Notes under the pieces: generated by a model
Told to the model about the DNA's origin: nothing
Seen by the model: only the letters and a program-made list of their open reading frames with translations
Database searches by the model: none
Position numbers and translations under genes: made by a program
Part shown: positions 1 to 12,208 of the stretch, piece after piece
How the letters are laid out: each line of letters opens with the position of its first letter
Numbering within the stretch: the stretch's first letter is position 1
Source: Smittia aterrima
Taxonomy: Eukaryota > Arthropoda > Insecta > Diptera > Chironomidae
Length of the DNA: 64,000 bases
Assembly: GCA_033063855.1 (NCBI GenBank)
Contig: CP093829.1
Span: 12,927,537-12,991,536 of the forward strand
Direction of reading: 5' to 3'

Positions 1-759
1 TTTATTTACCGTCGGAGCCTTTCGATCCGATAAGACAATTATTATGTCACATGGCATGGCATAGGTAACATGTCCCCATTTTTTATTTTTGTAGATTACT
101 CGGCCTTATTTACTCGAAGTTTTACGATTTTGTCAAGATTTTAATAACTTCCCGATAATCTCAGCAATGCTCTTATCGCCTCCTATAGAAAAAAAAAACT
201 AATAATGAAGAGACCTCGATGGCAACAAGTGCTTCATTCACACTCGTCGATCGGACGTATTAAACTCCATTAATACTCCTCGTCGATAATCTAATCTAAT
301 AGTGGAAGCAAACAAGTTATCGCCACGAGAATGAGTTGAGCTTATTATCGCAATAACTTATTGTTAAAGCCAACAACAAATATTTTCTTAAGACTGAGAA
401 GAAGCTTTTTGTCGAAGGTCCTGACAATTTTTTTTCGTCCTTGACGAATGAAGTTTCCCATTAAATTGTAATGCGAGAGTTCAGCAAACACTTTGTCAGT
501 GGATTTAGGCTAAACGATTGATTTACGGTGTAATCGCCTCCCCCAAACTCTCATTCCATTCGATTCTTATTTAATTTACTCATTCGCATCGAGAATATCA
601 CAAACTATTATGAAACATTCGTTTAGTTTCGCAACAATCAAACTTTAATTAATGTGCGAGATACTTTTTATGTTTCTTGCTTCTTACGCTTTTCGGGATA
701 AACAATTTGATTGAAGCCAATTGATGAGGAATTTATATTTTGTATCATTCCTCGCTTAG
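1..759. other. Upstream or intronic sequence of the transporter gene
   Basis: AT-rich sequence with no open frame I can support. The first clear transporter exon, at 760, begins in phase 0 behind a cttag acceptor and has no in-frame ATG at its start. The true initiator exon must therefore lie in this stretch or before the window. No RNA gene or repeat was recognised. Confidence 0.5.
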
Positions 760-3700
760 ACTGACAGTGAGATTGCTACTGAAGAAGCGGCAAGACTGAC
801 GACAGACTTGCAAGAATCCGGCGATTCTCCTGATGACGATGATGATATTAACTACAATGAACTCCCGCCTCCTCCAGGTTTGTCATTCTTTGAATTCTCA
901 ATGACTCACAATGAATGATACAAAAATCTTAAATTACAGATGGCGGATATGGTTGGGTCATCGTTCTTGCAAGTTTTCTTTGTAACATGGTCGTTGACGG
1001 TATCGCGTACACGTTTGGAGTTTTCATGAATGAATTCGTTCAAGATTTTAATGAGGGACCCGGTAAAGTTGCTTGGGTTGGAAGTTTGTTGAGCGTAAGT
1101 TGAATCTAGAAAGAAAACAATCCAAATCTTAAGATGTAAAATTTTGTTTTCAGGGAATGTACTTAACAGCTGGTAAGTCCTTGTTTCTATTTTCTCATAT
1201 CTCCGAAACTTAAATTATTTTCCTTCCAACAGGTCCTGTGGTATCAGCGCTTGCCAATAAGTTTGGATGCCGAGCTGTTTGTATTGCCGGAAGTATTTTG
1301 GCAAGCGCAGCTTTCGTTCTTTCAACTTTCAGCGTTAATGTCAACATGTTAATGCTGACGTATGGTGTGATGGGTGGCATCGGATTTGGAATGATCTACT
1401 TGCCTGCTGTTGTCTGTGTAGGATATTACTTTGAGAAGAAGCGTTCGTTAGCAACAGGAATTGCAGTTTGCGGATCAGGCTTTGGTACCTTCGTTTTTGC
1501 GCCTTTAGCAATATTCTTACTTAAGAATTTAGGAGGATGGCGAGGAGCTAATCTTGTTCTTGCTGGTCTTATTCTAAGTTGCGCACTTTTTGGATCACTT
1601 ATGCGTCCACTGACCTATCCTAAGAAAAATAAGGAGAAGCCACTCATGCAAAGAATGTATGAAGAAAAGCGAATGCAAATGGAACGTGGTTCCATCACAG
1701 GATCTTATTTTACTGTTACAATGCCTGATGGAACAACAAAGCAACGCCTAAAGACTCCGCTCAATGCTGATCCTGGCGTTCATTCGAGTTTGGCTCTTGA
1801 TCAACTTGCTCAGGGTCAGATTCACCCAGTTCCAACTTTGCCGACAATAACCGAGTCTAAAGTACAAGAAATTAATGGAAACGGAAAGAATATGGCTGAA
1901 CAAAGTCCACCAGACGATGATAATTCGACACGACAACGCAGTAGAAACTCAGAATCAGATGCTTGTGATAATTTGACTGTTGACAAGAATATTCCAAGAA
2001 ACGCTAGTCAACCTGTGTTCTCTTCACAAACGTCAGGTGAGAGATTCTCTAGAAAAACTTTTCTTAGAAGGATCACACGAGCTATTTTCTTCATAGGCAT
2101 TCCAAAGAACGGATCAGTTCCATCTTTCAATCGAAGCCGAAAGACTTCTGAAAGCGGTCGCTATCAGCCTTCACTTGGCACAATCAAAGCTTCGTCACGA
2201 AATGATTTAGGAAGCAATGGTGATGTATGTATCGTGCAAAAGCGATATTCAGGTGGATCACTCGGCAGCAAATATTCGCAAATATCTGATGAATTCGTTA
2301 GTAGACGCCAAGAAAAAAATTGGAAAACTTTTCTAAATATTTTTAATCTCTCACAAATCTGAAACCCTTTTCTAAATTCATCGGTGTCAGATTCAAAATT
2401 TCATTTGCTGCTTGACTTTTAGATCAAATGCAACGCTTGACTAACGCATGAACTTCAAAAACTCACATTTTGCTTGAAATGCAATTGAAACATCGCACGC
2501 AAAGTTTGCTTGAAAAATGCTTACAAAAAAAATTCTAATATTTCTTGTTTTTGTGTTTAGGAATTTGCTTCGAAAACATCTTTGAACCAAAAAACTCAAA
2601 TGGTTCGACCAATGTCACGAAAGGATATTTTCTATTCGGGATCAGTGACAAACCTTAAAGAGTATCAGTCACAAAAGTCGTTGACCGACTACAGAAACTC
2701 AGTAGTTTCGCTCACTCGATTCGAAAAGGATCATCGCAATGACGTTCCACGTTATCAAGACGTTGAAACAGCGCCAGATTGCTGTTCGTGCATTAACTTG
2801 CCGCCCGCGTTCAAGTCTGCTTTATCGTCTATGTTAGATGTTAGTTTGCTCAAAGATCCAGCTTTCATGTTGATTGGAGTTTCGAATCTGTTCGGCATGG
2901 CCGCACTCTATATTCCATTCTTCTACCTCGTTGACGCTGCAACCAAGAGCGTAAGTTGAACAAACAAAATAAAGTTCTACTAAGTCTTTTTTGACATGTA
3001 AAAAATTATTTTCAGGGAATTGAGAAAGGACAAGCTTCGCTTCTGCTGTCAATTATCGGAATCACCAACACGTTTGCTCGTATCATTTGCGGCTACGTGG
3101 CTGACCTTCCTTCTGTCGATGCATTGTTCCTGAACAATTGCTGTCTCGTTATTTGCACGATATCAGTCGGATTGACACCTTTCTGTGCCTCATTCACAAG
3201 CTTCGTATTGATGGCTTTCTTCTTCGGAATCGCAATTGGTGAGACTTGCTTTCGTCGTTTAGAGAACTTCATGTCTCAATCAATTTTTTCCTCCTTTCAA
3301 CTAACAGCCGGATACATTTCATTGACTTCCATTATTCTCGTGGATCTGCTGGGACTCGAGAAGCTCACAAATGCCTTTGGGCTTCTTATTCTTTTCCGTG
3401 GTGCTGCTGCAATCATCGGAACGCCATTAGCTGGAGCCATTTATGATGCAACCAACAGTTACGATATTCCGTTCTTTACTGCTGGAGCATTATTTGCACT
3501 TTCAACAATTACGAGCTTCTTAGCTCCAGTTGTGCATAAATACAAGAAGCAACCCGAGAGTCCAATCCATGTTGAAGTTCTCACGCCAATAGAGGAGAAT
3601 GACGAAGATGAATATGACGAAAATGATCAACCAATTACGATGAGTAAGAATTTTCACTTCGATTCGTTCGTTTATCGATTTTTAATTAAAGTTGTATTTT

Positions 3701-3804
3701 CAGTCCCAAAAATAGTTAAAACTGCACCATCTCCTTCAAGCGAGAATCCGCCTGCGTTGAATGGAAAGTCGAAAGAGCTAAGCCAAATGGAGTCTGTGTT
3801 GTAA
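760..3804 (+). CDS. Monocarboxylate transporter, SLC16/MCT family (5' partial)
   Basis: Proton-linked carrier of the major facilitator superfamily, expected at the plasma membrane and moving lactate/pyruvate-type monocarboxylates. Exons are 760-877, 940-1094, 1154-1172, 1233-2296, 2561-2950, 3016-3238, 3308-3643 and 3704-3804; all phases agree and give 801 residues plus a missing N-terminus. The family signature PDGGYGWV spans the first exon junction, after an acidic tail (SPDDDDD) and NELPPPP. About six membrane segments follow, then a very long hydrophilic loop, roughly 350 residues and rich in S, N and R, then the second six-helix half from about 2830. The C-terminal tail is acidic. The end of the large exon at 2296 is inferred from a gttagt donor; without splicing there, the frame stops at 2362 and the second half is lost. 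The family call is firm; the exact paralogue and substrate are not. Confidence 0.88.
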
Positions 3805-5328
3805 AGTTGTGGTGTGCTATAGAGTTTAAAACTAATTTCTCTCGAAGCTGAGGGAGACAAAAAATATTTTTCGTTGAATAATTTTACAAATTACGCGTGA
3901 CATATTTTAGAATCATTTCTGTGTATATCTGAGTCATAAATTATGGCGCAGTTGCAAGGGTTCATTATTTTATTTTGTCTTAAGAGAGTATTAATCGTCG
4001 TCGTCATCTTGAAAGAAGAAAGAAAAAAGTGTTTAGGAAGAAGATTATTATTATATAACAACAAAAAATGTAAATTTGTTAACCATCAAAGTGTTAGACT
4101 ATTCAAAGAGAAAATATATATTGCGAAACAAAAGATGATGTCATTAAGAATGAATTAGTTATTGGAATTCAGAATGTTTTGCTATCGACAAAGATATTTT
4201 CAATTTTTTCTATTGAAGCATTCGATATATTTTTATTAAAAATTTATTTTAGAGGATTTTGTCTTACACCTGCATCGAACTAAGCTTCTCTTCTATGCCA
4301 TCCAGCTCGCTTAAACTGCAGTCTTACTACTACTTCAGAGCAAATCTTCTTAAGCTTTCAGCCATAAAGTTCAGGAAAAATAGATAGTCCCATTCTTAGG
4401 AGAAAATTTCATTAGAAGCTCTCAAGATCGCAAGAAAGATAAAAAAAAATGTGATACAAAAAATGTTTCTTTAAGAAACCCTGAAAAGTTTGCTGTTAAC
4501 AATATTGCGGAGAGTCAACTATCAAATTGAATTGATTTATGAGAAGTTTCCATCAAACGGAGATATTTTATGAGAAGAATGTTAAGTGTCTTAGACAAAG
4601 GTTTTGAAGATTTGCTTAAGCATATGCAAAAATGTGTTTATAAATAGAAATTATTCGATGTCAATTTTTGCTGGAAAGGAGAGTAATAAAAATGCTAAAA
4701 CTGAACTTAGAAAATATAGTAAAATCGATTTTCAACATTTCAGAAGCTTTCTTACCGGAATATTTGAATTATTTTAGACGATTGATTCAAACTTTAGACG
4801 ACTTCAACGATTGCGATGAAAATTCAGGAAAATTTAGAAAAAAAATACAAATTTTTCTTAGTTTGATATTCGAATTTTGAAAGATGTGCAGGTCATTCAT
4901 AAAAGCATAAGAATCTAGTAGAAAATATAATATGAATCAGTTTTATCACAAAACAACAGAAATCTGATTCAGTGAGTTTGAGATATCATCTCACAACAGA
5001 GTGCTCTTGACATAGCAAAAACACTCGAGGAGACATGAGATTGGCTTCCACATGGAATTTTAAAGTTTTCATTAAAATATGAAACCTCATCAAGATAAGT
5101 TTTAAAATGAAAAACTTTATTCACGACAACAAGTCACATTTAAAATATTGCTTAACTGATTGTTCACATTCACGTCGTCAAAGGCAACTACAAATATATA
5201 TAAGAACTCCTCTCTAACTATCTACATTGGAGGGCAATGACAATAAAGAAAATTACTGTCTCCTGAGTTGAGCTAATAAAACTTATTTTCGTCTACATCA
5301 ATAAAATTATTTTCGTTTTATCTCATAT
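3805..5328. other. Intergenic: 3' flanks of transporter and glutamate receptor
   Basis: Lies between convergent genes, so it should hold both 3' UTRs. A TTTATT at 5116-5121 could be the receptor's polyadenylation signal (AATAAA on the minus strand). Short open frames at 3943-4158 and 4668-4880 have AT-driven composition and no recognisable domain, and I do not call them genes. Confidence 0.5.
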
Positions 5329-8300
5329 TCATTCAACATCGTTTATCATGTTTGACTGAGATTTTAAGAATAAATTGTTGGAGATCCTGCATTCATTGCA
5401 AACTGTTGGCTTGAATGATTGACGAGGGTGATTGGCGTTCTTGCAACTTAATGCAAAACATAACTCATCCGTCATCTCTGCGCAAAGTGAATTCTTTGAG
5501 TTGATTATATTCAAGGGATCGTTAAAGTTATCCTTCTTTGTTTTGTAACAGAATTCAATAATCGCGATGAGAGTTGCAAAAGCGAGGCCGCAAAGAAGAA
5601 CGACGAAAACCCCTCCGATGTTCCCAACGCCAAGGGAGTTAGCCTTTGACTCTCTCAATTTCTCATCTCGCGAACATGTTTCCTCTATGTTCTTCCACCA
5701 CTTATCGTAAAGCATCTGAATCTCTCCCTTCTCCTGGAGCTCGAGAATCGCCAGTGAAATTTTATCGCGCCATATGCTGCCTTTGGGAGTTGCGATGCCA
5801 TAGCCTGAGTTTGAAAAGAAACCAAAAGTTACATTCGCACAAAAAATGTTTTCACATTACAACAAACCTTTCGTATCGAGAAGACCTTGTTTGTCAATGC
5901 AAATAAAGAAAGATGTAGCCAGATAAAGAGTTTATGCAAATGCCATAAAGAAAATTACCGCCAATTTGTGTGAGATTACAATCGCGTTGAACCATGTAGT
6001 CGAGCATTGTACTCTCCATCAGAAAAGCGTAATTTCCATCTAAAACTCGTTTTATTCCTTCTTCATATGATGAGACGAAAACTGAGTTTTTTTTATTCTT
6101 TCGGAAAAGAAAATAAAGCGTATTAGAAGACTAAGTAGCAAATCCTGAATATCAAAGTCTCACTTCCATTGACCGCCACATTTTTTTGTATGTTTCGATC
6201 ATCGAGTCCTGGCAAGAAAAGAAAAATCATTTTCACTTTTAATTTGGAACCATAATGGCAATCCAATTACTCTAAAAAATGTCATCGTAGATCCGCTGTC
6301 GAGTGTTCCATAAGCGATGTCGGTTTGTGTAGCCAAGTCTTCTGCGTTCTCGATTGGTGTAATCATACGCTCAACAGTCAAAAAAGCTGCCAAGTTTGCT
6401 GTGTAGCTCGAGATGATAATTAGAGTAAAAAACCACCAAATTCCGCCAACAATACGAGTACTGAATTAGAATTCGAAGAAAATAAACTTTTATTGCTTCA
6501 ACTCTCATCCTAAACCCAAATTACCTTGTCGCCTTGTTTAAGTGAAATTGAGAAAGAAAATTTGAAATTTCTTTTTGAACATTCAACTTCAACCAAAAAG
6601 CAATTTACCTTTGGGTTCAAGTCCGATCCTTGTTGCATTAAAGTGCCAATCACAAACCAAAAACTATTGGATAGTGTGAAGTTGTTTTCGTAGAGTCCTG
6701 AATTGGCCGAATTGCATTTTGCTGCTTCGCTCCACTCACTAAATCGTGCGACAATCCAAACCGTAAATGAAACCTGTGGAAATTTGTTAATTGAACGAGG
6801 AATCAAATGACACAGAAACTTTCACAACAAATTACCAGACAGTAAGCAAAGAATACGAAAATCCAAATTTCTACTGCCAATGGATTAAGAAACGAGAAAA
6901 GTTTTGTCTCTTGCGTCTCGGGGACCTGCGAATGAATCGTTATTCGTTAGATTGCAGAACGTGAGATAAAGTGATTTTTGACACAGCAGATACCTTGAAG
7001 AGAATTGAAATTCCCAAGTTCATAAAAGGCTTTGAAAAATCGATGACGCTCTCTCTGAAGAGTTGACGAAGATTAATGAGAAGCGATAAGAAGAGAAATT
7101 ATTTCGTCACATGATTAGACAGCGAGTACTACTCACCTTGCGTAATTTATTGTCATAGAGGCAACAGCTAGATCAGCTTTCTGATGAAATTTGACACATT
7201 TCGATGAATGTAAATGGAATGGAAAGAACGTTTTTATTTCAATGAATTCGCGTAGCTATAATATTTTTGCTTACATGATGCATCAAAACTCCAACCATGC
7301 CTGAAATGTTTTTCATAAAATTACGTTCTTTAACAAACTATTTCAAGAATGTACCATTCCACTCTCCCGTCTCCTCATTTCTGGCTCCGTACTTTTTGGA
7401 AAGCAAAATTTTGTTTGCGTCAATAAATTTTCGATGCTAGTGCAATTTAATTTTCTTACTTTTCTGTCTTGAACCAAATCCACGATGTAGTTGAAACCGA
7501 TAACTGAAAGAAATGGAAAATAAGAATTTTTTGGAAAGGAAACTGAAGACATAAACAAACCTTTGCTTATCCGTTCCAAAACGTCAATGCAAAATCCGTA
7601 GAATCTAATTTAGAGAATGATTTGAATAACAACTTAAAGCCTAACTTGGAGCTTACCTCGCATTTCCTGTGAAGTTTCTATCTGTGTGAATCCTAATTAG
7701 TTTATTAAAGTAATTAATTTTAAACAAAATAAATTTAAATTAAACTCACATAACATATGGAATTTCGAGTATAGTAACGACAACCAAGCTTTGAGAGAAC
7801 AGCAGTTTTTATTAAAAGGAAACTCAAGCGGAAATTTCTCCACTTACGTTGTGTTCATTTGATTTCCTTCGAAAAGAGAGTCGTAATCCGTGATATTTAA
7901 TCCAGTCGGATTACTCCATTCTCCACACTTCACAAAGAAATTCTGCTTCAGTCTGAAGTCAGATTAATGTTTAAGTTTTCAATTATCAACAAATTAAAGT
8001 GTCTCACTTTATTAAATCCAATTTAAAAGAGTTTCGTTGTCCTTCGAAGAACTCAATTTGACCAGAAACACCTTTGAACTCGACCTGTTAGAAGTGAAAG
8101 AAAATTTTAAGTTTAAAAGCTCAAATTAAATACAAACTGTATTAATAAAGTTGATCAAACTTGATCCACTATGAAGAGCTTTCTCGTCCTTGCAGCTAAC
8201 ATTTGAGAATAGTATCTCGGATGAGTGTTGAAGGGTTTGTAAGCCAATAGCGAACACGAACACCGCATCATAGATTAAAGAAACTTGTGTCTGGAAGGGA

Positions 8301-9546
8301 ATGAGACGATTAAATCTTTCATCTCGAACAATAGAGATGAAACTTCTCCAACCTCGACAGCGAGATTCTTCTTGAACTTCATGTGGTTTTGTCTACTAAA
8401 CTGTTCCATTTCCTTGAGCGTTTCTTTCACAAATACATCATTCGTATCAACTAATCTAAAGGCAGTAATGTTAACGAAATTATATCTGAAGTCTTCCATC
8501 TCGAACGTTTCTAAGTCGAATGAAGTAAACAAATAATGATATTTGAAATCGCTCATCTGCAGCTCGAGGATCTAAATGAAAAATTAGAAGTATTTTATAG
8601 CTCAAACAATCGACATTCACTTACGGCTTTAAGAAAGTCGCTCATATTTTCCTTGTCATGAATGTCAATTATCATATTGTAAATCTCCTTATCTTTCAAC
8701 TCTTGAAGAATTGCGTGATACGATTTCTGATCGGCAGTCTTAACGAGAACATCAATTGTTGAGCTTAAGAGGTCACGCAGCTTTATTACTCCTAAAAACA
8801 GAGTCCCACCCAATTATACGACAATTAAAAAATCTTTTTGTTCACTCGCCTCCCTCTTGCTCGTAAATTATCGCACATCTCGTCCAGTTCAAAAATTTCA
8901 TTGTGTCGACTATTGCCTTAATTAAAAAGAAAATATCTCAACAAGCTCGAATCAATTATTTCTCGTCACTCACATTTGTTATAAATTGTTGAGATGGAAA
9001 AATATTTATTGAAAAATCTTTATTTCTCTCGCTGCTATCTAAATGTGTTTGAATGTGTGGAATATCCAAGGCGCGAGTCGTTGACTGTATGTGATTACTT
9101 AAAGCTCGCTGAGACGAAACAATTGTTATCGATCCATTTTTAAATTGCGAGCAGACTAAGGGAAGTTAGAAGAAACTTGTTAGCCACCGCTAAGAGCTGA
9201 GATAAATAAAGAGGAAAAAACAATTACCTTGCTTGTTGGCATGAAAAGAGTCGTCGGCTGTTTTTACGTACTGAATGTCGTAAATCAACGTTGCCTTTGG
9301 CAGAATGTGCTGATCTTTGTTGATTTTGTGCACAGCAAACTTAAATGCTAAATCGTAATGGCTGTTTCTTTGATCTTCTCGAAAAATCGCCCCTTGATGA
9401 GTTTAAAGTCAACATAAACGAAGCAAAGGTCATAATGTGATGGTAGACTCACCTATTTTGATGTATGATGGTAATGCAAACACTTTTAAAAAATCAATGT
9501 AGATTAGAAAGTAAAAAGTCGAGTACAAAAATTTGATGGATTTCAT
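5329..9546 (-). CDS. Kainate-type ionotropic glutamate receptor subunit
   Basis: Glutamate-gated cation channel subunit of the postsynaptic or presynaptic membrane. The minus-strand exons, in order, are 9453-9546, 9228-9392, 8974-9155, 8850-8916, 8625-8791, 8353-8571, 8138-8290, 8008-8084, 7848-7952, 7750-7788, 7657-7692, 7561-7604, 7460-7503, 7355-7391, 7275-7300, 7137-7180, 6994-7054, 6836-6925, 6609-6773, 6525-6532, 6271-6460, 6164-6208, 5959-6097, 5868-5885 and 5329-5804. They give 896 residues in perfect phase. Seen: signal peptide (1-24), amino-terminal domain to about 400, S1 with NYARESVIDFSKPF, M1, pore loop with LMQQGS (Q at the Q/R site, about 597), M3 with SYTANLAAF (626-634), S2, and M4 (about 802-825). 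A genome-encoded Q at the pore predicts calcium permeability (family knowledge). Closest types are Drosophila KaiR1D/clumsy/Ekar; I cannot choose between them. One intron is GC-AG and two exons are microexons. Confidence 0.93.
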
Positions 9547-10973
9547 TTATTCGTTTGGTTGTCCCTCTTGTCCTAAATTTATTTCTTCTTTCGTTGCTTG
9601 GATTCGAAAAGATCTTTTGAGATGGGGATGGAGGGAGAGATAAATGTCTTTATCACAATTTTTATCGCTCTTTATTTATTGTTATGAATAAGAAGAAAGT
9701 CAAAAAACACTACACGAGCCTCGCTTAAGCGAATTGCTGTCATAAGCATTGAACATAAAACTTTATTCATTCACGATTGTCGCTTATATTTCGTATCATC
9801 TCACTGACCCGTCGACGCTTTTTGATTTCTTCTTTCCGCACTATTCACAGCTGTTAAGAATTAAATATATTGATTTGATTATAAAGAAAAACTTTTAGTT
9901 ACGCAACGACTCGAGGAGTTTTCTTTTTTCTATTGCAACTGAATTGTTGAAAACTTTTTAAACTGTCACTAAAATTTATCCTGAAACATATCCGGATCTC
10001 GCTCTGTTAAACTTTATGTTTTTATAGAAAATTTCGAATCCGACTTAGTGGATCCACTCGCGAACTTTTGAAATATGACTCGACATTGTTTTTGAATCAT
10101 AGGCAAACTAATGAGACAATTCATTGATTTTTATGGCGAATCCTTATTTAAACAACCGCTCGGGACGATATTCCAGCAAAGACTGAAGCTAAAAATCGAA
10201 ACACACAATGATAAAAGTAAATTCTGCTTTCCGTTAATACACGCGGTCTTTGAATTTGAGGAAGCAGAAGGTTAGATCAAACTGTTATCGACTTGGAAGG
10301 GTTCGACATCCTTTCCTTGTAAATGAGATGATAATAGTTGTCCCCAAATGTTGTAAAATCGAATTACATTGATGAACGAACTTTTAAGTCCTTTGAATCT
10401 CTTTTGTGGGTGGTAGTTTTACATCAGCCGGTTTAACGCATGCTCAATAGATTTGATGTCATGTGGTGTTTATTTGTTTTCCTTGCTCACGCCACGTGCA
10501 TATTCTCAAGAAACTTCAGCACATTCATTTATGAGCAGCATTTGAGGGATTCTTTTCGTTATTGTGAATATTGAATCTTTATTTGTGCAATTCTCTTTAT
10601 AATCTACACTCATTGTGCTACTGACTACTGAGCATCGATAAGCTTTAATTTCTAATTGACTCAATCATTCATTTCGATTGCTTTTGATATAAATTTTTTT
10701 AAATCTCCACAACTAATTGTGACTAGACAGTATTTTTAAGTTAACAATCATTAAACATCAAAGAAGAAAATAATTGAGCTTTCATTGAGCTTTCACAAAA
10801 ATTGAAAATATAATTGGGAGCAGAGAAAATTCAAAAATATCCTTTGAGCATTTTCGTACAAAAAATGGTTTCCAATTAAGACTAAATTGAGAATCTCAAC
10901 TTGAGTTGTCCACAACACGATACACTGAGCTTTTTCAAAAGATTTTCGAAAGCAGGAAACTGTCAAACTTAAA
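9547..10973. other. Intergenic: receptor 5' flank and forkhead gene 3' flank
   Basis: AT-rich sequence between two minus-strand genes. It should contain the receptor promoter and 5' UTR and the forkhead gene's 3' UTR. No coding exon, tRNA or repeat was recognised. Confidence 0.5.
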
Positions 10974-12208
10974 TTACAAGAACTGCTCGGTTTCAGTATT
11001 ATAGTTTAGAAAATCGTCGATCAAATCTTGATCGTTCATGCAAATTAGTTCACTGAACTCGTTATCATCGAAGCTTTCGATTTGATTGAAGTGTGTGAAC
11101 TGATAACTTGGAATCGGTTCAACGATGACATTTGGACTTTCGAAGATTGGATTTGAGATAATTATTTCTTGTTGGTTGTCATCGATTATGTTGTTGATGT
11201 TCTGCTGCTCTTCGATAATTTCAATCTCATGAGTATAATCATCCATAGACAGGTTTGAGTCGTCGTTGCCATTCGATGGACTGCTTAGGAAAGCATCGTT
11301 TGAAGTGGCTGGCGAATTGTTGTATGAAATTTTCTGTTTTTCATTTCGAGCTTTAGATTTTGCGTTGATCCTCTGATTTGAGATGAATCCGAACTTCTTC
11401 TTTCGTTGCCTGATCCTCTTCCTTGCCGTTTTATTGCAATCCACCGCCAACTCCCAATATCCTCCCTTTCCCTTCTCGTTCTTGTCGCGCGCAACTTTTG
11501 AGAAAAAAAAGTTTAACGACAGGTTGTGCCGAATGGAATTCTAAAATAAAAAAGCGATTAGATTCTTGAAATATTGATGAGGTTGTATCAACTAACGTTC
11601 CAATTGCGATGAACTCTGTAATAAGCAAAGCGAGTCTCGATCCAATCGCAAATCTGTTTGAGAGTCATTCGGCCTTCGTCAAGCATTGCCATCGCTATTA
11701 TCTGAGCATAATTATACGGAGGCTTCTCGGAGGTTGTGAGTCTGTAAATCTCACTGCGCTTGTCGTAATTATCCTTAATCTTGTGGACTTGATTGATGAA
11801 TTTGTCGAATCGTTGGGACGGAGGATCACAAGGCTTCTGCACAATCTCATTTGCAGCTGGTGGTAGATTTGTAATATTTTTTAGTTCAGTCAACCAATTG
11901 AGATTTGTAAGATCTTCAAGATCTTCGCTTTCATCGCTCGACATTTTATTGATTGACATTTCATCGTCATTTCCGCAAAGCTGACTCGCCATTATTTCTT
12001 GGTGGTCGTTATTATTTTCCTCTTGGCCTAGTTTATCGATCAGATTCGTGTCAATTACATCATTTGCCAAAACTTCCACGTTGCCTGAAGTGTCTGATAT
12101 GATTTGGTATTCACATGAAATTGCGTTTTGATTTGAGTTAAGGGCGAAGTCAGATATGTCAAGTGTAAAGTAGCTGACCACTAAATTATTTTTCTGAGAC
12201 GCCATCAT
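10974..12208 (-). CDS. fd3F: Forkhead transcription factor, fd3F-like
   Basis: Two exons, 11597-12208 and 10974-11540, split inside the forkhead domain by a 56-bp intron; the product is 392 residues. The winged-helix domain begins at KPPYNYAQ (residue 162), continues to HRNWN, and after the junction reads NSIRHNLSLN and GKGGYWEL, followed by a basic stretch rich in R and K. The N-terminus is acidic (DESEDLEDL) and the C-terminus is rich in N, D, I and E, as in an activation region. The domain wording (GKGGYWEL followed by D and K/R residues, and IIAMAML) resembles Drosophila fd3F, a FoxJ1-related regulator of motile-cilium genes in chordotonal sensory neurons. That role is transferred from the family, not seen here. 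The first ATG pair at 12208 is used as start. It is head to head with the CUPID gene, about 1.15 kb apart. Confidence 0.85.

Noticed and set aside
205..228. Possible initiator exon of the transporter (ATG AAG AGA and so on, ending at a gtgctt site, phase 0).
   Set aside because: Phase fits, but the donor is weak and I have no support for the residues; the true first exon may be outside the window.
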